From NCBI RefSeq assembly GCF_034274695.1, contig NZ_CP128362.1:6016501-6080500 (forward strand): DNA of 64,000 nucleotides, given 5' to 3'. A program made the position numbers and the translations under genes. This document shows positions 8,480 to 16,200 of this stretch, piece after piece. Position 1 is the first letter of the stretch; every line of letters starts with the position of its first letter. Under the pieces are notes generated by a model. It was not told the DNA's origin, did not search any database, and was given only the letters and a program-made list of their open reading frames with translations. The stretch is from Chitinophaga sp. LS1. Lineage in GTDB: Bacteria; Bacteroidota; Bacteroidia; Chitinophagales; Chitinophagaceae.

Positions 8480-9379
8480 TTAGTTTTGTGGTTCGGAAAA
8501 TCCTTCAAAGGCGCTCTTTACAGGGCGGCCTATCCAGGCATAAGGTTGTCTGGCATGCAGGGCAAATGCAATGGTGGCAGCCAGGTCATATGTATATACA
8601 GGCTGTGTGATCACATAACCGGGTTTTACATCTTTGCCTGAAAAGATCATGGCAATTTCTGCTTCTTCAGGTGTGGCGCCGCCATGACTTTTGCCTTTAC
8701 CACCATGGTCTGCAGTGATGATCACCAGTGAGTTTGGTGGGATGCTTTCCATGATGCGGCCAATGAGTGAATCGGTTTTGGCGACTGCCTGGTAGTATAA
8801 TGGTGAACCATGGCCATATTCATGACCTGCATGGTCTACGTGATCGAAGTGCACAAAGGCAAAGAGCGGTTTCTCTGCACGTATATATTGAATAAAATCA
8901 ATAGCGGTGGAGTCTTCTGTATTGAAATGGCGGTCATGATTGACGGCTTTCTTTTCGAACAGGCGGCCAAAATCATCCCAGTGGTATACCGCGCCGATAT
9001 TGGCTTTGGGATATTGCTGGTGAAGTACGCCAAAAATTGTAGGGAAGATACCTTCTTCATTAGCTACTACCGGTGGCAGGGAATGTTTGTCGCGTTGCCA
9101 GTCATTGTCCGTGATGCCATGTTGTTCCGGGCCTGCACCCATGATCATGCTTGCCCAGTTGGGACTACTGCTGCTGGGTAGTACAGTCCTCACATTCCAC
9201 TTTACGGCGCCGTGGGCGATGAGGTTATGCATCACAGGTGTTTTTGCCTGTTTGATCCCATCAGGGCTCATGCCGTCTACCCCGATGATGATGACGTGTT
9301 CGATACCTTTAGGCAGTTTCTCCTGTGCTTTCAGGAAGGCTGGTAATAATAAGATACAACCTGTCAAAAGTTTTTTCAT
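8480..9379 (-). CDS. Exported alkaline-phosphatase-family phosphodiesterase/phosphatase
   Basis: 299-residue protein with a signal peptide (MKKLLTGCILLLPAFLKAQ) and a compact type I phosphodiesterase/nucleotide pyrophosphatase domain. Motifs: VIIIGVDGMSPDG (metal Asp), SSSSPNWASMIMG around the presumed nucleophile, FVHFDHVDHAGHEYG, and IITADHGGKGKSHGG. The neighbouring PhnA is in the same superfamily but cytoplasmic. The start overlaps the upstream PLP-enzyme stop by 4 bases (ATGA), so it belongs to the phosphonate operon. A periplasmic esterase could release a free phosphonate from an ester or nucleotide conjugate before uptake; that role is inference. It could also be a general phosphodiesterase. 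Confidence 0.75.
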   Translation of the reverse strand: MKKLLTGCILLLPAFLKAQEKLPKGIEHVIIIGVDGMSPDGIKQAKTPVMHNLIAHGAVKWNVRTVLPSSSSPNWASMIMGAGPEQHGITDNDWQRDKHSLPPVVANEEGIFPTIFGVLHQQYPKANIGAVYHWDDFGRLFEKKAVNHDRHFNTEDSTAIDFIQYIRAEKPLFAFVHFDHVDHAGHEYGHGSPLYYQAVAKTDSLIGRIMESIPPNSLVIITADHGGKGKSHGGATPEEAEIAMIFSGKDVKPGYVITQPVYTYDLAATIAFALHARQPYAWIGRPVKSAFEGFSEPQN

Positions 9380-10635
9380 ATAGCGTTGATTATGATGTCC
9401 AGTGCATGGTCCATTTCTTCTTTGGTCGTAATCAGGGGCGGGTATAGCGATAATACCCTGCCGCTGGATACTTTGAAACTCAGTCCCTGCTCCAGGCAGC
9501 GGTACAATGCCTGCTCTGCATTGTCCGCTTCTATTGCCCAGAGCATTCCTTTGCCTCGTGTAGAATAACTTTTCAAGCGGGAACGGATATGTGCTTCCAT
9601 TTCCATTACGTGATCTAATACCTTATATTCTTCCATGTAGTCCAGTGCAGCCAGAGCGGCGGCAGCACCTAATGGGTTCTTTTCATGGGTATAATGCCCC
9701 AATGATATATGTGCCGCTTTATTAAATTCTTCTTTACAGAGCATAGCAGCCATAGGCACCAGTCCGGCGCCCAATCCTTTGCCTAATACAACAATGTCTG
9801 GTACGATGTCGTATTGCTGCCAGGCGTAGAGGGTGCCGGTACGACCCATGCAGATAGGGATTTCATCCAGTATCAGCAGCACACCATGGCGGGTACATAT
9901 CTCTCTCAGTCTTTTCCAGTATTGAGTTGATGGAATGATGACGTCTGTGCTGCGAATGGTTTCGGCTACCAATGCGCCAATATCGCCTTCTTTTTCGATG
10001 ACATATTCTATGTAGTCTACATAAGCCATTTCATCTTTCCAGATGCCACGTTGTGTATCTGGTGGTGGAACATGGATATTACCGGGTAAGAGGGGGCCGA
10101 TATCCTGGTGAAACTGGTATTCCCCACCTACGGAGATGCTATCCATGGAGGCGCCGTGGAAGGAATCGTACATAGAGATGGTCTTGTATTTTCCTGTAAC
10201 CACGCGGGCGAGTTTCAATGCCATTCCGATGGCAGAGGTGCCACCCGGCGCAAATAATACCCTGCTTAGTTCTCCTGTAGTCAGTCTTTCCGCCAGCCGG
10301 ATAGCTGGTTGGTTGGTAAACCTTCTGGGAGAAAAAGCGAGGGTATCCATCTGCGCTTTCACCCTGTCCGTGATGTATTTATTCTGGTAACCGAGTTGGT
10401 GGACGCTGTTACCATGGAAGTCCATGTATTTTTTGCCCTGGTGGTTGATGATGTATATACCGGCTGCGCCGGATAGTACGTCCATGCAGGGGGTAGAGAG
10501 TGATTGGTGCAGGAATACTTTTGCATCTGCAGCCAGTAATGCAGTTGTGGCGGCGTCTGTGTGCCGGTTCAACCATTGTTGGCGACTTTCGGATAGGTTT
10601 ATATCCCCTTCTTTTGATGAAAATTGCGGTTGCAT
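9376..10635 (-). CDS. Class-III PLP enzyme: 1-hydroxy-2-aminoethylphosphonate ammonia-lyase (PbfA) type, or aminotransferase
   Basis: 419-residue fold-type-I PLP enzyme of the class-III aminotransferase family. Motifs: LFAPGGTSAIGMALKLAR (cofactor phosphate), LLILDEIPICMGRTG (Asp pairing with the pyridine N), and VVLGKGLGAG with the Schiff-base Lys near residue 280. The N-terminal YMDFHGNSVHQLGY resembles my memory of PbfA, a class-III-like lyase converting (R)-1-hydroxy-2-aminoethylphosphonate to phosphonoacetaldehyde and ammonia. The usual AEP transaminase PhnW is class V, so this is not PhnW by homology. First gene of the phosphonate operon, with a candidate promoter and palindrome immediately upstream. 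Class III is certain; lyase versus transaminase cannot be settled by eye. Confidence 0.75.
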   Translation of the reverse strand: MQPQFSSKEGDINLSESRQQWLNRHTDAATTALLAADAKVFLHQSLSTPCMDVLSGAAGIYIINHQGKKYMDFHGNSVHQLGYQNKYITDRVKAQMDTLAFSPRRFTNQPAIRLAERLTTGELSRVLFAPGGTSAIGMALKLARVVTGKYKTISMYDSFHGASMDSISVGGEYQFHQDIGPLLPGNIHVPPPDTQRGIWKDEMAYVDYIEYVIEKEGDIGALVAETIRSTDVIIPSTQYWKRLREICTRHGVLLILDEIPICMGRTGTLYAWQQYDIVPDIVVLGKGLGAGLVPMAAMLCKEEFNKAAHISLGHYTHEKNPLGAAAALAALDYMEEYKVLDHVMEMEAHIRSRLKSYSTRGKGMLWAIEADNAEQALYRCLEQGLSFKVSSGRVLSLYPPLITTKEEMDHALDIIINAI

Positions 10636-10650
10636 ATTGGCAAATATCTA

Positions 10651-10678
10651 AAAGAAATAGTTTAGTTGGGCTTAACAA
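10651..10678 (-). promoter_or_regulatory. Candidate promoter of the phosphonate operon
   Basis: Read on the minus strand: TTG (complement of CAA at 10676-10678), a 17-base spacer, then GATATTTG (10658-10651). The latter matches TAnnTTTG except for the first base. The element ends 16 bases before the start codon at 10635, which leaves a very short leader. Confidence 0.5.
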
Positions 10679-10687
10679 ATTGTTAAG
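10671..10687. promoter_or_regulatory. Palindromic operator candidate in the divergent phosphonate control region
   Basis: CTTAACAAATTGTTAAG is a 17-base palindrome, imperfect only at its centre, covering the -33 element of the proposed phosphonate operon promoter. Just before it stands GTTGGG; a related half (GTTGGCTTAAC) occurs at 10844-10854, before the divergent carrier gene. The rest of the 270-base gap (10636-10905) shows no gene. The XRE-cupin regulator at 12157-12729 is the obvious candidate binder; this is inference. Confidence 0.45.
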
Positions 10688-10905
10688 TAATAGTAAAAAT
10701 AAGGGATGTGGTTTAATTTACTAATACTAAACAATTGAGAATTTTCGGATTTCGGCTGCGGCAAAACCCGAAAATTAGTCGTGGAGGGCGTTTTGCCTGT
10801 GGTTGGAGGCTGACAGGTATAAAAGACTTAATTTTTAATTAATGTTGGCTTAACCTAATCGCAACTTTTGTAAAATATATTTACAAATATTAAACTTTCT
10901 CACTA

Positions 10906-12186
10906 ATGCATCGTTTACTTAAAAATGCTTCCGGCCCCTGGTTTACCATCTGGTGCCTGATCGCTTCTTTTGGCACTTACTTTTGTATGTATGCTTTTCG
11001 TAAACCGATGTCTACAGGTCTATATTCCGAATACACACTATTTGGGATGGGGTACAAATCCATCCTGATCATTTCTCAGGTACTGGGTTATATGACTTCC
11101 AAATTCATAGGTATCAAAGTCATTTCTGAACTGCGGCCGGCAGCGAGGGTAAAACTCATTATCGGGTTGGTCGGGTTTTCAGCTATTGCGCTGTTATTTT
11201 TTGGTCTGGTACCTTATCCCTATAATTTCATTTTCCTGTTTTTTAACGGTCTCCCATTGGGTATGATCTGGGGCGTAGTTTTCAGTTTTCTTGAAGGGCG
11301 TAAATACACTGAAGTCCTATCTATTGGTCTCAGCATCAGTATTATCGCGGCAAGCGGTATTTTAAAAACTACCTACCTGGAAGTCCATAGTCTCTTTCCA
11401 GGTATCTCTGAATTCTGGCTTCCATTTACTATTGGCGCCATCGCATTTCCTTTCTTCTGCTTTTTTGTGTGGATGCTTTCTGTCATTCCTGCTCCTTCCG
11501 AAGCAGATAAAGCACTACGGGCAGAACGACCACCCATGACGCAGGCAGACAAAACAAATGTGCTTCGCCAATATGGGCCGGGTATTGCCTGTATTATGAT
11601 CGTCTACTGTATGCTTGCTACCATGCGCGATTTCAGGGATAACTTCTCTGTAGAGATCTGGAATGAACTTGACGCACACTGGAACAAAGCTGTCCTTGCC
11701 CAAACCGAAGTACTCTGCAGCATTTTTGTGCTGGTTGCGGTTGGCGCACTCAGTTTAATAAAGAATAATGAAAAAGCTTTTCATGTAACTATGGGTGTAA
11801 TCATTGCTGGTATTGGTATGGGAGGTATTAGTACTTTATTATATCATGTACACCTCATCTCTGGATTTAACTGGATGTTATGGTTGGGCATAGGACTATT
11901 CTTAGCATATGTGCCCGTTCAGGTCGCTCTTTTTGAAAGGATGATTGCGCTGTTTCACATCCGTGCCAATGCCGGCTATTTTGTATACCTCTGCGACGCC
12001 CTTGGCTATCTCGGCAGTGTAGGAATACTCTTCTATAAAGAATTCTTTGCTAAAACAGTGAAGTGGTCAGATACAATGGCCCAGTTTAGTTGCATCATGA
12101 CGATAGGTGGAGGGGTGCTCTTGATTACGGGAATGTTGTTTTTTAAAAAACTCTTGTTAAATAAAGAAATAAGCTACCAGGATTAA
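10906..12186 (+). CDS. DUF5690/MFS-like membrane carrier, candidate phosphonate importer
   Basis: 426-residue integral membrane protein with about twelve hydrophobic segments and no signal peptide. The first transmembrane region (TYFCMYAFRKPMSTG) resembles the YxxRKP region of organophosphate:phosphate antiporters (GlpT/UhpT) in the major facilitator superfamily; I place it in DUF5690. A longer polar loop near residues 195-220 (PSEADKALRAERPPMTQADK) separates the two halves. The gene is divergent from the phosphonate operon and convergent with the XRE-cupin regulator, overlapping that gene by 30 bases at the 3' end. A role in taking up aminoethylphosphonate or a related anion fits the fold and location but is not shown. 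Confidence 0.75.
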   Translation: MHRLLKNASGPWFTIWCLIASFGTYFCMYAFRKPMSTGLYSEYTLFGMGYKSILIISQVLGYMTSKFIGIKVISELRPAARVKLIIGLVGFSAIALLFFGLVPYPYNFIFLFFNGLPLGMIWGVVFSFLEGRKYTEVLSIGLSISIIAASGILKTTYLEVHSLFPGISEFWLPFTIGAIAFPFFCFFVWMLSVIPAPSEADKALRAERPPMTQADKTNVLRQYGPGIACIMIVYCMLATMRDFRDNFSVEIWNELDAHWNKAVLAQTEVLCSIFVLVAVGALSLIKNNEKAFHVTMGVIIAGIGMGGISTLLYHVHLISGFNWMLWLGIGLFLAYVPVQVALFERMIALFHIRANAGYFVYLCDALGYLGSVGILFYKEFFAKTVKWSDTMAQFSCIMTIGGGVLLITGMLFFKKLLLNKEISYQD

Positions 12187-12729
12187 GGCAGTATCCTCCC
12201 CGATATTGGCTGGGCGATGCCCCTGTCTGCCATCAAAAAAGATGGAATCACCAGCATATAAGGTATGTTTCTCATTGTTGATCAGGTACTCGACGGTGCC
12301 CTGTACAATATATTTATATTCATAGGCCTCCGTCTTCACCATATTGGTTCTTTTCGCGCCTGGCTTCAGTTCCAGCATCACAATATCTACCGGGAAGTTC
12401 TTCAGGTTGCGCGTCATAATGCGCTTATATTTAAACCCTTTTGTCTTTTCTTTTTCGAATTCATAGTAGTCTTCGCTCCGCTTAACAATCACATGCGATG
12501 CGGTCGCCTGTTGCTCGATGCCCTTGAAAAATTCATTCAGGTCCAGGTCCAGCGAAGTAATAATATTCATCAATACCAGCAGAGAAGGAATAGTACGGTT
12601 ATTCTCGATCTGTGAAATAAGACCCTTGCTCACTTCGGCCTTGCTGGCCAGCTCCTGCACAGTGATCCCTTTAGCTTTACGAATCTCTTTAATCTTGTTT
12701 CCGATTTGTATCAGTATATCTTCCTGCAT
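12157..12729 (-). CDS. XRE-family regulator with C-terminal cupin domain
   Basis: 190-residue two-domain regulator. Residues 8-62 form a helix-turn-helix of the Cro/C1 type (IKEIRKAKGITVQELASKA, then VSKGLISQIENNRTIPSL). Residues about 115-188 form a small cupin barrel (VEYLINNEKHTLYAGDSIFF). Such XRE-cupin proteins often sense small metabolites and control nearby catabolic genes. It sits next to the carrier of the phosphonate locus, tail to tail with it, so local control of the phosphonate operon is a reasonable guess. The divergent gene on its other side (12782) begins a metal efflux operon, so that is the alternative target. Confidence 0.88.
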   Translation of the reverse strand: MQEDILIQIGNKIKEIRKAKGITVQELASKAEVSKGLISQIENNRTIPSLLVLMNIITSLDLDLNEFFKGIEQQATASHVIVKRSEDYYEFEKEKTKGFKYKRIMTRNLKNFPVDIVMLELKPGAKRTNMVKTEAYEYKYIVQGTVEYLINNEKHTLYAGDSIFFDGRQGHRPANIGEDTALILVAYFFI

Positions 12730-12766
12730 AATATAAGATAAGGCTTCGGAGTAAAGATAGAATTTT

Positions 12767-12774
12767 TATCTTTG
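12767..12774 (+). promoter_or_regulatory. -7 promoter element of the metal efflux operon
   Basis: TATCTTTG matches the Bacteroidota TAnnTTTG element exactly. A TTG at the expected -33 distance is not clear. Transcription would start near 12780, so a GTG start at 12782 would be almost leaderless, whereas the ATG at 12809 would have about 28 bases of leader. Confidence 0.5.
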
Positions 12775-12781
12775 CTCTGTC

Positions 12782-13162
12782 GTGGGAAAATTACGCCTAT
12801 ACATATTAATGGGTCTCTTTACGCTGCATACCCTCTCCTTTGATCAGCTCATGAAGCTACCGGTACTGGTGATGCACTATATTGAGCATCGCGCACAAGA
12901 TGGAAATCTGAGCGTGGTGGAGTTTCTTTCCATGCACTATTTGGGTGAGGATGTCAATGACGGTGACCAGGAACGCGACAACCAGTTACCCTTCAAAAAA
13001 GTAAGTACCACAACCGTTCATCAGGTATTCATACCATTTGCCAAAATTACAAATCTCAAAGTACAGGCGGTAACCAATATCACTATAAAATATCCGGAGC
13101 TGGACGACGATCGTCTTCCTAATCCTGCTACCAGTGCCCTTTTCCGTCCTCCACGTGCATAA
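12782..13162 (+). CDS. Small exported protein at the head of a metal efflux operon
   Basis: 126 residues from the GTG at 12782, or 117 from the in-frame ATG at 12809. The longer form keeps a basic-then-hydrophobic N-terminus (KLRLYILMGLFTLHTLS) that looks like a signal peptide or anchor; the shorter form loses the charged residues but fits the promoter better. After it comes DQLMKLPVLVMHYIEHR, an acidic stretch around DVNDGDQERD and a C-terminal half rich in beta-type residues. I do not recognise a named family, but I have the impression that short proteins with a KLP-x-L-x-x-HY-x-EHR segment precede RND metal pumps in this phylum. It lies 73 bases before the CzcA-type gene; function unknown, perhaps periplasmic metal handling. 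Confidence 0.65.
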   Translation: MGKLRLYILMGLFTLHTLSFDQLMKLPVLVMHYIEHRAQDGNLSVVEFLSMHYLGEDVNDGDQERDNQLPFKKVSTTTVHQVFIPFAKITNLKVQAVTNITIKYPELDDDRLPNPATSALFRPPRA

Positions 13163-13235
13163 CCTCTTCTTACATATTTCTTAGCTAAGGAAGGCACCCT
13201 TCCTGAAATTTCTATTTGATCGAATCTGATATATT

Positions 13236-16200
13236 ATGCTAAATAAAATAATTAGCTTTTCTGTAAAGAATAAGCTGATCATTGGGCTATTTGTAATAGC
13301 CCTTATCGGCTGGGGCACTTTTGAAGTCACCCGTTTACCCATCGATGCAGTTCCCGATATTACGGATAATCAGGTGCAGGTACTTACTGTATCTCCTGCT
13401 CTCGGAGCCCCGGATGTAGAGCGACTCATTACCTTCCCGATTGAACAATCCTGTAGTAATATACCGGGTCTGAAACAACTCAGAAGCTTTTCCCGCTTTG
13501 GGCTGTCGCTCGTTACTGTCGTTTTCGACGATGGAACCGACATTTATTGGGCTCGCCAACAGATCGCCGAGCGACTGGCACAGGTACAGGATGCTATTCC
13601 TGATGGCATCGGAAAGCCTGAAATGGCACCTGTGACTACCGGGCTTGGTGAGATCTACCAGTACGTAGTAAGGCCCAAAAAGGGTTATGAAGGTAAATAC
13701 ACCCCTATGGACCTTCGTACCCTGCAGGACTGGACGGTGCGCCGTCTCCTGCTCGGTACACCCGGTGTGGCAGACGTAAGTAGTTTTGGGGGTGAACTGA
13801 AGCAATACGAGATCGCCGTACGGCCAGAACAACTCAAAGCTTACGGCATTAGCATCGCCGATGTATTTAACGCACTGGAAAAGAATAACGAGAATACCGG
13901 TGGTGCTTATATTGAAAAAGGTCCTACCGTACTTTATATCCGAAGCGAAGGGCTGACAGGTAGTCTTGCAGATATTGAAAAGATTGTTGTAAAGAATCTC
14001 ACCAACGGTGTACCCCTGCTTATCCGTGATGTGGCAGAAGTACACCTTGGCGCTGCCACCCGCTATGGCGCTATGTGTTTTAATAAAGAAGGCGAGGTCG
14101 CCGGTGCGGTCGTGATGATGCTGAAAGGCGAAAACTCCTCTGCGGTGATCAAAAGAGTGAAAGAAAAGGTAGCAGAAATACAAAAAGCATTGCCGGAGGG
14201 CGTGGTCATAGAGCCTTTCCTGGATCGTACCAAAATGGTGAACAATGCTATTCAGACTGTTGAGCACAACCTGATGGAAGGTGCACTCATTGTGGTATTC
14301 GTGCTGGTGTTCTTTTTGGGTAATATCAGGGCGGGGCTGATAGTATCTTCCGTAATTCCCCTCTCCATGTTGTTCGCCATTATCCTGATGAACAAGTTTG
14401 GTGTAGGCGGTAACCTGATGAGCCTTGGTGCGATTGATTTTGGTCTGATCGTAGACGGTACCGTGATCGTAGTGGAAGCAATTTTGCATCGGTTCTCGCA
14501 TTCTAAGTTGTCGAAGATTACACAGGAGCAGATGGATACGGAGGTGAATAAAAGCACGGGAACGATGATCCGCTCCGCAGTATTCAGTCAGATCATCATC
14601 CTCATTGTATATATTCCGATCCTGTCTTTGCAGGGAATTGAAGGTAAGATGTTTAAACCAATGGCATTTACCGTGGCATTTGCCATATTGGGAGCATTCC
14701 TGCTTTCCATCACATATGTACCGATGATGAGCGCCCTGTGTCTGAATAAAAAGCTTTCTCATAAGGCCTCAATGGCCGATAAAATGATGGTACGCCTGGA
14801 ACGGTTCTATCAACCGTTGTTGGGACGTGTAATGAACTTCCCAAAGACTATTATTGCAGGTTGCGTGGTATTGATGGCAGCAGCAGTGATCATACTCGGA
14901 CAAATGGGGGGTGAGTTTATCCCACAACTGGAAGAAGGTGACTTTGCCGTAGAAACCCGCCTGCTTACTGGTAGTAACCTGAAAACGACTATCAAAGCCA
15001 CGCAGCAGGCCTCTGGTATCTTATTGAAAGAATTCCCCGAAGTAGAAAAGGTCGTGACGAAAATAGGTAGTGCGGAAATTCCTACAGACCCGATGCCGCT
15101 GGAAGCTGCGGATATGATGGTGATCCTGAAAGATAAAAAGGCATGGACCTCTGCAAAGACCTTCCCGGAATTGTCTCAGAAAATGACAGAAGCGCTCTCT
15201 GTGGTACCGGGTCTCAGTGTTGGTTTTCAGTTTCCTGTACAGATGCGTTTCAATGAATTGATGACAGGTGCCCGTCAGGATGTGGTGTGTAAGATCTTTG
15301 GTGAAGATCTTGACTCACTCGCATTCTATGCGAACAAACTGGGAGAGGTCATCCACACCGTGAAAGGCGCGGTGAATCTTTATGTTGAGAGCGTAACCGG
15401 TATGCCACAGATCGTGATCAATTACAACCGCGATGCCATGGCCCGCTATGGCCTTAATGTTAGCGACATTAACAGGGTGGTGAATACGGCCTTTGCAGGT
15501 CAGCGTGCGGGTGTGGTTTATGAGGGCGAGAAGCGATTTGACATGGTAGTCCGGTTAGCTGGTGAAGCGAGACAGAACATCTCTGATGTAGAAAACCTGC
15601 TGGTGCCTGCTGCCAATGGTATGCAGATACCACTATATCAGGTGGCGGAAATTAAAGAGATCGAAGGACCGAACCAGATTCAGCGTGAAAATACCCGCCG
15701 TCGTATAATTGTCGGTTTCAACGTAAATGGTCGTGATGTACAGACCATTGTACAGGAGCTGCAACAGAAGGTAGCTGTGGAGGTGAAATTGCCTTTGGGA
15801 TACTCTATTGTATACGGCGGCGCTTTCGATAACCTGACAAATGCCAAACAGCGTTTATCTATCGTAGTGCCGATCGCGTTATTGCTGATCTTCCTGTTAT
15901 TATATTTCGCTTTCCAGTCTGTGAAACAGGGTTTGCTCATTTATACAGCGATCCCATTGTCTGCTATCGGGGGCATCTTCGCTTTATGGATACGTGACAT
16001 GCCGTTTAGTATCTCTGCCGGCGTAGGTTTTATTGCGCTCTTTGGCGTGGCAGTATTGAATGGTATCCTGCTGGTGAATGAATTTAACAGGTTGAAGAGT
16101 GAAGGCTGGCATGATGTACGCCGCATTGTGATCCATGCAACCAAGTCCAAACTGCGTGCGGTATTGATGACGGCATTGGTTCCATCACTGGGCTTTATTC

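Noticed and set aside
13335..14762. 475-codon open frame on the minus strand
   Set aside because: It lies wholly antisense to the CzcA part of the fused pump. The product is rich in His, Cys, Tyr and Gln with no domain, as expected for a shadow frame of a membrane protein gene.
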